Positions 26,914 through 34,820 of a DNA stretch of 64,000 nucleotides are shown here, one piece after another (the first letter of the stretch is position 1; each line of letters starts with the position of its first letter). The stretch spans positions 1-64,000 of the forward strand of contig NZ_JADNRK010000001.1 of assembly GCF_015594845.1 (NCBI RefSeq), given 5' to 3'. The stretch is from Alkalibacter mobilis (GTDB lineage Bacteria > Bacillota > Clostridia > Eubacteriales > Alkalibacteraceae). The translations under genes and the position numbers were made by a program. Under the pieces are notes generated by a model. The model had not been told where the DNA came from, did not search any database, and saw only the letters and a list, made by a program, of their open reading frames with translations.

Positions 26914-28107
26914 ATGAATATATTAATAATAGGAAACGGCATTGCCGGATTATCTGCAGCTGAAGAGATAAGAAAGATCGATAATACTTCAAAGATCGAT
27001 ATATTGACCCAGGAACCCTACCTGACTTATTACAGGACCAAGTTGTCTCACTACCTTTCAAAGGATTTCACTTTGGAAGAAGTCTTAATACATCCTGAAC
27101 AATGGTACGCTGAGAAGGAAATAAACGTCCACCTTGACACAAAGGCTGAAAACATCGATGTGAAGGAGAAAAAAGTGACAACAGACGGCGATGCCATTTT
27201 TGCCTACGACAAGCTTTTGCTGGCAAACGGTTCATCTAGTTTTGTTCCACCCGTTAAAGGCTCGGACAAAGAGGGTGTTTTCTCTTTGAGATCTTTGGCT
27301 GATGCTCTCGAAATACAATCCTACTCAAAAAAATCTAAAAAAGCCACTGTGATCGGTGGGGGGCTTTTGGGACTGGAGGCGGCCAACTCCTTAAAAGCTC
27401 TCGGACTTGAAGTTACAGTGGTGGAATTTGCTCCCCGTCTTCTGCCCAGGCAGTTGGACGAAGATGGGTCTGCCGTAGTCAAAAACATTATCGAGGGGCA
27501 AGGAATAAATCTTATACTCGATGCACAAGTGGAAGAAATCAAGGGTGATCCTGCTGATTTATGTCTTTTAAAAAATGGAGAAGCCGTAGAAACAGACTTG
27601 GTTTTATTCTCAGCAGGCGTCAGATCAAACATTCAAATCCCAAAAGATGCCGGCTTGGAAACCGACAGAGCCGTCATAGTGAATGAATTTATGGAAACAA
27701 GTGCCAAAGATGTTTATGCTGCAGGCGATGTGGCAGAATTTAATAAAATGTCATTCAACATATGGCCGATCTCAGTAGAGCAAGGAAAAATAGCAGGCAG
27801 AAACATGGCCGGCAAAAGGGAATCCTACGATCCCATCACTCCTTCCAACATGTTGAACATTTTGAATATAAAAGCCTTCTCTATCGGTGATTTCGGTTCA
27901 AATGACAGCACGATAACTTCTATAAAGGATGGCGATGAGACTAGTTTAAGAAAGGTTTTCTTCAAAGAGGGAAAGTTGGTTGGTGGAATTTTGATCAACG
28001 ACATAAGTCTGGCTACAAAATTAAAGTCTAATGTAGGCGATGATTTTTCGGAGTTGTTGAAAAAGGATATTAACGATACAGCTAAATTAGATCAAATTGG
28101 CAAATAA
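26914..28107 (+). CDS. FAD-dependent NAD(P)H oxidoreductase (rubredoxin-reductase-like)
   Basis: A 397-residue pyridine-nucleotide disulfide-type flavoprotein. The N-terminal FAD fold is IIGNGIAGLSAAEEIR, the NAD(P)H fold is VIGGGLLGLEAANSL, and the second FAD motif is VYAAGDVAEF. There is no redox-active CXXXXC pair, so it belongs with NADH:rubredoxin oxidoreductase and nitrite-reductase-large-subunit-like enzymes, not thiol reductases. The ATG at 26914 has AGGAGGT six bases upstream. It is a single gene ending at a strong two-way terminator. Role may be oxygen or electron-carrier reduction in an anaerobe. Confidence 0.87.
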   Translation: MNILIIGNGIAGLSAAEEIRKIDNTSKIDILTQEPYLTYYRTKLSHYLSKDFTLEEVLIHPEQWYAEKEINVHLDTKAENIDVKEKKVTTDGDAIFAYDKLLLANGSSSFVPPVKGSDKEGVFSLRSLADALEIQSYSKKSKKATVIGGGLLGLEAANSLKALGLEVTVVEFAPRLLPRQLDEDGSAVVKNIIEGQGINLILDAQVEEIKGDPADLCLLKNGEAVETDLVLFSAGVRSNIQIPKDAGLETDRAVIVNEFMETSAKDVYAAGDVAEFNKMSFNIWPISVEQGKIAGRNMAGKRESYDPITPSNMLNILNIKAFSIGDFGSNDSTITSIKDGDETSLRKVFFKEGKLVGGILINDISLATKLKSNVGDDFSELLKKDINDTAKLDQIGK

Positions 28108-28118
28108 GGGTGTTAAAT

Positions 28119-28150
28119 TAAAAATTCGGAGGAAATCCTCCGAATTTTTT
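28119..28150. terminator. Bidirectional terminator
   Basis: A 12-bp perfect stem (28121-28132 with 28137-28148) with a 4-base loop, A-rich on one side and T-rich on the other, serves the two convergent genes. Confidence 0.92.
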
Positions 28151-28168
28151 AACATTTTATTTAATAAA

Positions 28169-30106
28169 TCACCTTAGTGTCATAAAGAAACTGAACGGTT
28201 CCTTCTCCGATCCTGCATGTTCATCCCTGTTCAGGAAATTTCTAACATGAAGGACCTGGTTGTCATAATACTGAGCTTGATTGTCGCATATATAAGCATA
28301 GTTGTAATCACCCTCAACGACCCATCCCATAAAAATGTATGTGTGGGTCGGTCTGCCGTTTTTGTCATCATTTGAATCCGTCGTAAAGCATATGTCGCCT
28401 TTTTTAAGTTTTGTATAATCTCTCTCCTTGACCCATCCGTTGGCAGTCAGGTAAGGCAAGAATCTATCGATATTGTTCATTGTTTTACTTACCGGCACTC
28501 CCACTCTTCTGAGAGCTTCTGATGCAAAATACACACAGGCATTTGAAGCATAGCCGTTATTAAGTCGTATGGCCGAAGAACTGACGCTGTTTCTATTGGA
28601 TAGTGATGACAAATAATTATACAGTTGGTTGCCCACGTTGTAATAACCCTTTACTTCAGTAAAGTCACTGTAAATCTGGGTATCACCGACTGTTCTATAA
28701 GCTCTCGTTTTATAATAATTGGACTCTGTCCATTCAGAATTTGCATCTGAGTAAGATGTCCCGGTAACTTTCGTCAAGAGTTCAAAATTTCCACTGCTGC
28801 TGTTTGAGTGATATACTTCATATCCTGTTGCCCCCACCGATGATTTCCAAGAAATTTTTATTCCTTTGGGCTCGATCCTTGCGGCACTGAATCCAGCAGG
28901 CGTTAAAAGATTTGTCTTCGCCGATGCGTATGAGGAAAAATCACTTTCCAATTTTACATCTTCATCGGCCGCCAAAGCTTTGACTTTATAGTAATATGTC
29001 TTTCGATATTCCAGTTTTTTATCTGAGTAAGTGTTGGTTGTAGTTTCTACAACCCTGACATAGTTTCCATCCGGTGAATCTGATTTGAATATCTGATACT
29101 TCTGGGCACCATCTGATTTTTTCCAACTCAGGTCGATTTGATCATAGCCTCCTGTAACAGCAGCCATTCCCTTTGGAGTTTGAGGATTTTTCAGCCATTT
29201 GCCATAGATAGTGGTTTCTTCCACAATGTACTCTGAATCAAAATCCCACTTCTCATTAAATTCTTTGTCCTTGAACCAGTCAATAAATACATAACCGCTC
29301 TTTTCAGGTTTTCCCGGATATTCAACAAGACTGCCGTGTTCCACGATCTTGCTTTCAAATCCCAAACCGCCCTTGTCCTCAAAAAATATTTCATATTCGT
29401 TGATCGTCCAGTGAGGGTACAATTTAGTATTGCTTTCAGTAAGAGTAAAAGTTTCACCCTCCTCAAATACATTGGTGTCCTCACCGGGGCTTGTGCTCCA
29501 CCCAGTGAATGTATAGCCTGTTCTTGTCAGTATCCCCGTGTTGTGCTTTGCAGTGATTTGAGAGCCCAAACCATATCTGTTTTCATCTGCCGGGAGGCTT
29601 CCATTTTCACTTTCGTAATCAAGATACTCTATATAATAAAAAGGAGTTGCACTGTATCCGAAAGTGTCACCGTAGCCGATTTTGTCATGGGCATAAACAA
29701 GTTCCAAATAAGGACTTGCATCGATAAAAACGTTTTCTCCCATTTGAGGGGCATCTCCCAAAAATTCTACTTTTTTCAAAGAGGTACATCCTCCGAACGC
29801 ACTGTTCTCTATGGATTTGATATGGTCCCCTACAACCACCCTTTCCAATGTCTCATTTCCCAAAAAAGCATCGCTGCCGATGGTGCTAACCTTTAGTTCC
29901 ACACCTTCGCTTGTTACTACTGCGGGTATTTCCAAGTCCTTTGCACTGCCTGTATATTCATTCAATATGGCATTTTCACCTCTGACATAATACGCAAAAT
30001 CCCCTTGTGTCACCTGGGTGAAAAGAGTCTTCGCTATTACCAAAGCTCCGACTGCCATGGCCGCCATAGCTATTATCCCTAGAACAATTACCGTTTTCTT
30101 TTTCAT
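28169..30106 (-). CDS. Surface multidomain protein: LRR, InlB-like repeats, FN3, C-terminal cysteine hydrolase
   Basis: A 645-residue protein. After an N-terminal membrane segment (about residues 5-27) come BspA-type leucine-rich repeats (about 30-165, e.g. IGSDAFLGNETLERV), two Listeria-Bacteroides InlB-type repeats (about 170-305, with GYTFTGWS and GYVFIDWF), two fibronectin type III domains (about 310-490), and a C-terminal domain of about 150 residues. In that domain Cys in NACVYFASEAL and His in RPTHTYIFMGW resemble the catalytic pair of CHAP/NlpC-P60 cell-wall hydrolases. There is no LPXTG motif. Likely an exported adhesin-hydrolase. Promoter and operator-like repeat lie just upstream. 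Confidence 0.75.
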   Translation of the reverse strand: MKKKTVIVLGIIAMAAMAVGALVIAKTLFTQVTQGDFAYYVRGENAILNEYTGSAKDLEIPAVVTSEGVELKVSTIGSDAFLGNETLERVVVGDHIKSIENSAFGGCTSLKKVEFLGDAPQMGENVFIDASPYLELVYAHDKIGYGDTFGYSATPFYYIEYLDYESENGSLPADENRYGLGSQITAKHNTGILTRTGYTFTGWSTSPGEDTNVFEEGETFTLTESNTKLYPHWTINEYEIFFEDKGGLGFESKIVEHGSLVEYPGKPEKSGYVFIDWFKDKEFNEKWDFDSEYIVEETTIYGKWLKNPQTPKGMAAVTGGYDQIDLSWKKSDGAQKYQIFKSDSPDGNYVRVVETTTNTYSDKKLEYRKTYYYKVKALAADEDVKLESDFSSYASAKTNLLTPAGFSAARIEPKGIKISWKSSVGATGYEVYHSNSSSGNFELLTKVTGTSYSDANSEWTESNYYKTRAYRTVGDTQIYSDFTEVKGYYNVGNQLYNYLSSLSNRNSVSSSAIRLNNGYASNACVYFASEALRRVGVPVSKTMNNIDRFLPYLTANGWVKERDYTKLKKGDICFTTDSNDDKNGRPTHTYIFMGWVVEGDYNYAYICDNQAQYYDNQVLHVRNFLNRDEHAGSEKEPFSFFMTLR

Positions 30107-30136
30107 ACAACCTCCCTAGGTTCAATGATTTTTTTC

Positions 30137-30165
30137 AGTATAACATATAAAACTCAAGGTCTCAA
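30137..30165 (-). promoter_or_regulatory. Promoter of the LRR surface-protein gene
   Basis: On the minus strand TTGAGA and TATACT are separated by 17 bases. One arm of a 10-bp inverted repeat (30151-30160) lies in the spacer, where a bound protein could block polymerase. Confidence 0.65.
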
Positions 30166-30206
30166 TTTCATATCGATATTATCTTTAAGATTTTTAACCT
30201 TGAGTT
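30151..30206. repeat. 10-bp inverted repeat spanning two divergent promoters
   Basis: AACTCAAGGT (30151-30160) and ACCTTGAGTT (30197-30206) are perfect inverted copies 36 bases apart. The first lies in the spacer of the minus-strand promoter of the surface-protein gene. The second overlaps the likely -35 region of the plus-strand gene, whose TATAAT is at 30230-30235. Confidence 0.75.
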
Positions 30207-30270
30207 CAACTACAAGCGGAATGCTATGTTATAATTCTTATTATAAATATCTTACAAAGGGGATCGTTAA

Positions 30271-31182
30271 ATGATAGAATCAGTTGAATCACGACAACTT
30301 ATCCACGACGCAATAAATAGAAAATCTTTGTCGAAAGTTCCTAAAGGGGAATTGGTGCTGGACGACAAGGTCGTATCGGAAAATTTATCCGCGGAGCATG
30401 TGGAGTTTGAACACAGAAAGTACTTTGCTGGAGCATTGGGTTTGGACCTTATGACTCATTTTCCCAAATACCACAAGGAATCCGGCTACCCTGTCATAGA
30501 CCTTCAAAAAGTGGAAATCGAAAAATGGGCAACCGAAACTGACATGTTTAACTTTTTTGTTTTGGATGGAGCTTTTGAAACCGGAATGGCATTTTTTGGA
30601 TTTCACGAATTTTGCACCATGGTTATGACGGAAGATGAAGAAATAGTTGATTTCGTAGAATACGTTCAGAAAATAAACATGGAAACGATTAGAAAACTGG
30701 CAGATCAGGGCGCAGATGGAATTATACTGGCTGATGACATTGCCTTCCAAAATGGTCTGTTGATCAGACCACAAATATTCAAGGATAATTTTCTATCTTC
30801 CATGGAAAAACAGGTAGAATTTATGGACAAGCACGATTTGGTGCCTTTCTTCCACTCTGATGGAAATTATATGGCCATAATCGAGGACATCATAAACATT
30901 GGATTCAAAGGCGTACATTGCATCGACAAGAAATGCAATGTAAACCTGGAAGTGTTGAAACCCTACGCGAAGGATCTTTGTCTCTGGGGTCATTTGGACA
31001 TTTATGACATCGAAGAAGCAAAAGACTCGGACGGTTTAAACAACGTGATCGACAACATCCAGAAAAATACTGAATTCGAAGGTTTTATACTCGGAACCAA
31101 CAGTGGATTGTTTAGCGGCATAGATACAAAAATACTCAAAGATATCTATTCTGAAGCAGACAAAAGAAAAAGCCGGTCTTAA
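30271..31182 (+). CDS. Uroporphyrinogen-decarboxylase-fold protein (UROD/MtaA superfamily)
   Basis: A 303-residue TIM-barrel protein of the UROD family. Typical segments are ILADDIAF and the HSDGNYM motif. In corrinoid methyltransferases of this family the last motif usually reads HxCGN with a zinc-binding Cys; here Asp replaces it, so a classic MtaA-type zinc site is doubtful. No corrinoid protein or heme-pathway gene lies nearby. True HemE activity is unlikely because the conserved N-terminal substrate residues are not obvious. Start ATG has AAAGGGGAT upstream. Confidence 0.75.
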   Translation: MIESVESRQLIHDAINRKSLSKVPKGELVLDDKVVSENLSAEHVEFEHRKYFAGALGLDLMTHFPKYHKESGYPVIDLQKVEIEKWATETDMFNFFVLDGAFETGMAFFGFHEFCTMVMTEDEEIVDFVEYVQKINMETIRKLADQGADGIILADDIAFQNGLLIRPQIFKDNFLSSMEKQVEFMDKHDLVPFFHSDGNYMAIIEDIINIGFKGVHCIDKKCNVNLEVLKPYAKDLCLWGHLDIYDIEEAKDSDGLNNVIDNIQKNTEFEGFILGTNSGLFSGIDTKILKDIYSEADKRKSRS

Positions 31183-31198
31183 GACCGACTTTTTTTGT
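31168..31198. terminator. Bidirectional terminator overlapping the UROD-like stop
   Basis: A 7-8-bp stem (GCCGGTCTT with AAGACCGAC) is flanked by A on the left and seven T on the right, and includes the last codons of the UROD-like gene. Confidence 0.85.
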
Positions 31199-31203
31199 TA
31201 TAC

Positions 31204-31659
31204 TTATCTTTGTGATCTGTAGTTTTCGTCGATTTCGATCATCTTGTCAACTTTGGGCTGTGAGCTGCCTCCCGCAAATTCTGAATCCAACCATGCCTTC
31301 AATACAGTTTTCGCATTTTCAGCTCCAATGACTCTTTCGCCCATGGTTATAATTTGACAATTATTACTCTTGATCGATCTTTCAGCGGAAAAAACGTCGT
31401 GGGCTACAGTTGCTCTTATCCCTGGAACCTTGTTAGCTGTTATGGCCATCCCTATTCCCGTTCCGCATATTATTATCCCTCTGTCATACTCGCCATCAGC
31501 TATAGCCTTTGCAATTTTCTCAGCTATCAAAGGATATAATACACTTTCACCTTCCTTAACGCCAAAATCCGTCATTTCATGTCCCTCTCCTGCCGCAAAT
31601 TCTCTCAAAGTGTCTTTCAGTCTGACCCCTGCTTCGTCACATCCAATTGCTATTTTCAT
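31204..31659 (-). CDS. rpiB: Ribose-5-phosphate isomerase B family
   Basis: A 151-residue RpiB/LacA/LacB-family sugar-phosphate isomerase interconverting ribose-5-P and ribulose-5-P. It begins MKIAIGCDEAGVRLK, has Cys in ICGTGIGMAITANKVPG as the expected catalytic base, and ends in the usual helical tail. Start ATG has GGAGG. Transketolase at 41.7 kb would act in the same pentose phosphate steps. RpiB and LacB cannot be told apart with certainty, but there are no lac genes here. Confidence 0.92.
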   Translation of the reverse strand: MKIAIGCDEAGVRLKDTLREFAAGEGHEMTDFGVKEGESVLYPLIAEKIAKAIADGEYDRGIIICGTGIGMAITANKVPGIRATVAHDVFSAERSIKSNNCQIITMGERVIGAENAKTVLKAWLDSEFAGGSSQPKVDKMIEIDENYRSQR

Positions 31660-31911
31660 TAAAATTCCTCCTTTATTTGACCCTATCAGATTATCAAAAA
31701 AACCGCAAAAAATCTGACAACAGATTATTTACGGCCTTCACTCTATTCACAAGGGCATTTATTCTTTTATCTGATTGTATCACTTTTTCATACTTATAAC
31801 AAGGGATTTCATCCTGATTTCACGCTTTGAAAATTTATGTTTTCTCTTCTTTAAAGTGGGTAACAAAGAATTGTACACTAAAAATAGCCAACAACGAAAG
31901 GATGAATAAAA

Positions 31912-32454
31912 ATGCTATACAATATAAAAGTTAAAACCATCGACGGTGAAGAGACAACCCTTGAAAAATACAAGGGAAAAGTCCTTTTGATAGTGAATAC
32001 CGCCAGCAAGTGCGGATTCACACCCCAATTGGAAGGATTGGAAGCGCTTTACAAGACCTTTGGACCAGAAGATTTTGTGATCCTTGGTTTTCCATGCAAC
32101 CAATTCCATGAAGAAGATCCGGGCACCAATGAAGAAATCAAAAATTTTTGCCAATTGAATTATGGCGTCACTTTTCCTCTATTTGAAAAAGTGGAAGTAA
32201 GAGGTGAGAATGCCCATGAACTCTTTGTTGAACTAACCAAAAGAGCTCCTTTTGAAGGATGGGATTTTTCCGATCCTGTCCAGGAAAAGTTTTACGGCAT
32301 AAACTCAGACCTGTATCCGGAATTCACTGAAGATCCCAGTATCAAGTGGAATTTCACAAAATTTCTCATCGATAGGGAGGGCAATGTTGTCAAACGATTC
32401 GATTCATGGATCGAACCTGAAAAAATTGCTCCATCGATCAGAGAGCTGATATAG
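31912..32454 (+). CDS. Glutathione/thioredoxin peroxidase (GPx family)
   Basis: A 180-residue peroxidase of the BtuE/GPx family. The peroxidatic residue is a normal Cys in NTASKCGFTPQ (TGC codon, not selenocysteine). The Gln in FPCNQF and Trp in IKWNFTKFLID complete the active site. Bacterial Cys-GPx enzymes usually use thioredoxin as reductant. Start ATG has AAAGGATG upstream. The 250 bases before it hold only weak promoter-like sequence. Detoxifies hydroperoxides in the cytoplasm. Confidence 0.92.
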   Translation: MLYNIKVKTIDGEETTLEKYKGKVLLIVNTASKCGFTPQLEGLEALYKTFGPEDFVILGFPCNQFHEEDPGTNEEIKNFCQLNYGVTFPLFEKVEVRGENAHELFVELTKRAPFEGWDFSDPVQEKFYGINSDLYPEFTEDPSIKWNFTKFLIDREGNVVKRFDSWIEPEKIAPSIRELI

Positions 32455-32462
32455 TTGCTTGC

Positions 32463-32524
32463 GAGACCGCCCTCTGGTCTCTTAAAAAAGTTGCCTGCTA
32501 TTTATTTACAGGCAACTTTTTTTC
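32463..32524. terminator. Two hairpins forming a two-way terminator
   Basis: A first stem (GAGACC with GGTCTC, 32463-32481) is followed by a longer one (AAAAAAGTTGCCTG with CAGGCAACTTTTTT, 32486-32524) with A and T tracts on its two sides. It ends the GPx transcript and the convergent thioredoxin-like one. Confidence 0.85.
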
Positions 32525-32527
32525 TTG

Positions 32528-32761
32528 TTATTTCTGAAGATATTTTACTATCTCCTTGCTCTTGATCACTTTACCGCTAACAACGACCTTGCCGTCAACG
32601 ACAAGTGCCGGAGTGTTCATGACACCATATGAAGCAATATCCTTAAGATCTGTAACTTTTTCAACGTCCACCTGAAGTCCAAGTTCCTTTACAGCGTCTT
32701 TCGCCTGTTCTTCCAACTTGTTGCACTTTGCACAACCTGTTCCCAAAATTTTAATTTCCAT
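32528..32761 (-). CDS. Small thioredoxin-fold protein (redox-active disulfide protein 2)
   Basis: A 77-residue glutaredoxin-like protein of the TM0996/MTH895 family with a CAKC active-site motif (Cys10-Cys13 in GTGCAKCNKLE). The cis-Pro region MNTPALVVDGKVV is conserved. It lies 22 bases downstream of a YraQ/ArsP-like permease, a common pair in anaerobes, often in ars operons, where it may keep the permease or its substrate reduced. Start ATG has GGAGG upstream. Confidence 0.88.
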   Translation of the reverse strand: MEIKILGTGCAKCNKLEEQAKDAVKELGLQVDVEKVTDLKDIASYGVMNTPALVVDGKVVVSGKVIKSKEIVKYLQK

Positions 32762-32783
32762 TTTGCACCTCCAAATTTTTTTA

Positions 32784-33788
32784 TTAAAAGAATAAATTAC
32801 CGAAAGCGTTAAATAAATACCCTATGATTATTATACCCATAGAAACAACACCTGTAAAAAATATCAACAATTTTCTTTTTACCACTTTGCTGAGCATTAT
32901 AAGTGAAGGCAAAGATAAAGCCGTCACAGCCATCATAAAGGACAGCACCGTTCCTATACCCACACCTTTTAAAAACAAAGCTTCCGCAATGGGTAGAGTA
33001 CCGAAAATATCCGCATACATCGGGATCCCTATGACAGTAGCGATCAATACACTAAATGGATTATTGCTTCCCAAAGCTGTTTCGACCATGCTTTGAGGTA
33101 TCCAATTGTGAATAATCGCTCCGATACCCACTCCGATGAATACGTAAAGCCATACTCTTTGAACTATTTCCTTCACTTGATCGACGGCAAAATCAACTCT
33201 GTCCCTCTTTGAAAGTTCATTTTCCTCCGAATCTGCGCTTTCAATTTCACGCACGTAACTTTCTACATATTTCTCCATGCCTGCCTTGTCTATCAAAACT
33301 CCCCCAATAACGGCAAGAACTAGACCAACAATCACGTATGCAATGGCAACCTGCGGACCAAAGAATGACATAAGAATTATTATAGATGCCAAATCTACCA
33401 ACGGAGATGATATTAAAAAAGAAAATGTTATTCCTATTGGAAGTCCTGCCGATGTAAATCCTATAAACAAGGGTATGCTGGAACAGCTGCAAAAGGGAGT
33501 TATCGTTCCCAAAAGCGCTCCCAATATATTCCCTTTTATCCCCTTGATGTTACCTAATAATTTTTTAGTTCTTTCCGGAGGAAAGAAGCTCTGAATATAT
33601 GATACTCCAAATATCAAAACTGATAAAAGAATGAATATTTTAACTGTATCGTATACGAAAAAATGGATACTTCCTCCAATTCTGCTTGTTATCTCCAAGC
33701 CGAATATCCTGTTTATCAGATATTCAACTCCGTCATATAGCCATTCCATTTTTAAAAAATGCCTGTTAAAAAAATCAAATGCGTTCAT
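32784..33788 (-). CDS. YraQ/ArsP/SO_0444-type permease
   Basis: A 334-residue membrane protein with about eight to ten hydrophobic segments and the family hallmark GTITPFCSCSSIPLFIGF, whose cysteines are needed for export in studied members. ArsP homologues export trivalent organoarsenicals; others are linked to copper or zinc. A ~40-residue charged loop (about residues 185-210) splits two halves. Start ATG has GGAGAAGC upstream. An ArsR-like palindrome lies directly before it, but no regulator gene is near. Confidence 0.75.
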   Translation of the reverse strand: MNAFDFFNRHFLKMEWLYDGVEYLINRIFGLEITSRIGGSIHFFVYDTVKIFILLSVLIFGVSYIQSFFPPERTKKLLGNIKGIKGNILGALLGTITPFCSCSSIPLFIGFTSAGLPIGITFSFLISSPLVDLASIIILMSFFGPQVAIAYVIVGLVLAVIGGVLIDKAGMEKYVESYVREIESADSEENELSKRDRVDFAVDQVKEIVQRVWLYVFIGVGIGAIIHNWIPQSMVETALGSNNPFSVLIATVIGIPMYADIFGTLPIAEALFLKGVGIGTVLSFMMAVTALSLPSLIMLSKVVKRKLLIFFTGVVSMGIIIIGYLFNAFGNLFF

Positions 33789-33820
33789 ATGCTTCTCCTA
33801 TTCTCAAGTTATCGTTGTTT

Positions 33821-33844
33821 ATGCGTATATGAGTATATCTGCAT
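33821..33844. promoter_or_regulatory. ArsR/SmtB-like operator palindrome
   Basis: ATGC-nn-ATAT-nnnn-ATAT-nn-GCAT is a 24-bp imperfect palindrome 33 bases before the permease start and near the divergent methyltransferase-like gene. The AT-rich ATAT..ATAT core with dyad symmetry matches the style of ArsR/SmtB operators. The regulator itself is not in the window. Confidence 0.4.
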
Positions 33845-33930
33845 AAGTAAATATATCACTCAATTTTATTAATGTCAATAAAATATCAAAAGTTCGTGGT
33901 ATAATAATATAAAAATTCCGGAGAAGACAG

Positions 33931-34803
33931 ATGCCAAAAATAAGTAAAATCGAAGCTTTTATAAATGTAATAAAAAACTCTGAAAATGTATTTGCATGTC
34001 CAAAGTGCAACAGGCCCCTCCAATACGATGGGAAAGGGCTGAAATGCATAAACAATCATAATTTTAATATTTCGAAAAAAGGATACGTCAATCTTTTGCT
34101 CGGTACTCATAAATCCATTTATGGGAAGGAACTTTACGTATCCAGAAAAGCCACGGCAGACTCAGGGTTCTTTTCGACTTTAACTGACGAACTTGCAAAA
34201 ATGGTGGATGAACTTTTCAGTTATTCAGAAGAATTGCTGATTTTTGATGCCGGTTGCGGCGAAGGTAGTATTACAACGGAACTGCACGTAAAACTCAAGA
34301 ACAGGGTAAAGGAATTCCACGGGGGTGATATCGCCAAAGAAGGCATAGCTCTTGCCGGGGACAATCAGGCTCCGATACTATGGAGTGTCTGCGATTTGTC
34401 TGCCCTTCCATATCAAGACAAATCTTTTGATTTGGTCTTCAATATTCTTTCTCCATCAAACTACAAGGAATTTTCAAGGGTCTTAAAACAAAATGGCCTT
34501 TTGGTAAAGGTGATCCCGGGAAAAGAATATCTCCGGGAGTTCAGGGAAATTTTTTACAAATCTACGGATAAATCAGAGTATTCAAATCTTAAAGTTTTAG
34601 ATCATTTTACCAAACACATGAACCTGATTAAATCCAAGAAATTAAGTTACAGCATAACCCCGGATGTGGATCAGCTTCATAATCTGATCAATATGACCCC
34701 TTTGTTGATCGATCAAACGCCGGATCTCAATCAGATTCGACAATTAAAAAAAATCCGGACTATAAGCCTGGATTATGAAATCTTGGTTGGGAACACGATT
34801 TGA
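33931..34803 (+). CDS. Zinc-ribbon rRNA methyltransferase (RlmA family)
   Basis: A 290-residue SAM-dependent methyltransferase of the RlmA (23S rRNA guanine-N1) family. The N-terminal zinc ribbon is CPKCNRPL...CINNH (C-x2-C, C-x3-H), and the SAM-binding motif is IFDAGCGEGS. Studied members methylate G745 or G748 of 23S rRNA in the peptide exit tunnel; the form here could confer tylosin-like macrolide tolerance as TlrB/RlmA(II) does, but the specific site cannot be read. Start ATG has CGGAG upstream. Confidence 0.85.
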   Translation: MPKISKIEAFINVIKNSENVFACPKCNRPLQYDGKGLKCINNHNFNISKKGYVNLLLGTHKSIYGKELYVSRKATADSGFFSTLTDELAKMVDELFSYSEELLIFDAGCGEGSITTELHVKLKNRVKEFHGGDIAKEGIALAGDNQAPILWSVCDLSALPYQDKSFDLVFNILSPSNYKEFSRVLKQNGLLVKVIPGKEYLREFREIFYKSTDKSEYSNLKVLDHFTKHMNLIKSKKLSYSITPDVDQLHNLINMTPLLIDQTPDLNQIRQLKKIRTISLDYEILVGNTI

Positions 34804-34818
34804 TCGTGCTCCCATATT
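34788..34818 (+). terminator. Terminator overlapping the methyltransferase stop
   Basis: GGGAACACGAT pairs with ATCGTGCTCCC across a short loop, followed by ATATTTTTT. The stem covers the last codons. Confidence 0.75.
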
Positions 34819-34820
34819 TT

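Noticed and set aside
29336-29896. A 186-codon open frame on the plus strand within the LRR surface-protein gene
   Set aside because: Antisense shadow with no recognisable domain or start signal; the minus-strand gene has clear domains throughout.
31912-32454. Selenocysteine form of glutathione peroxidase
   Set aside because: The active-site codon is TGC, not TGA.
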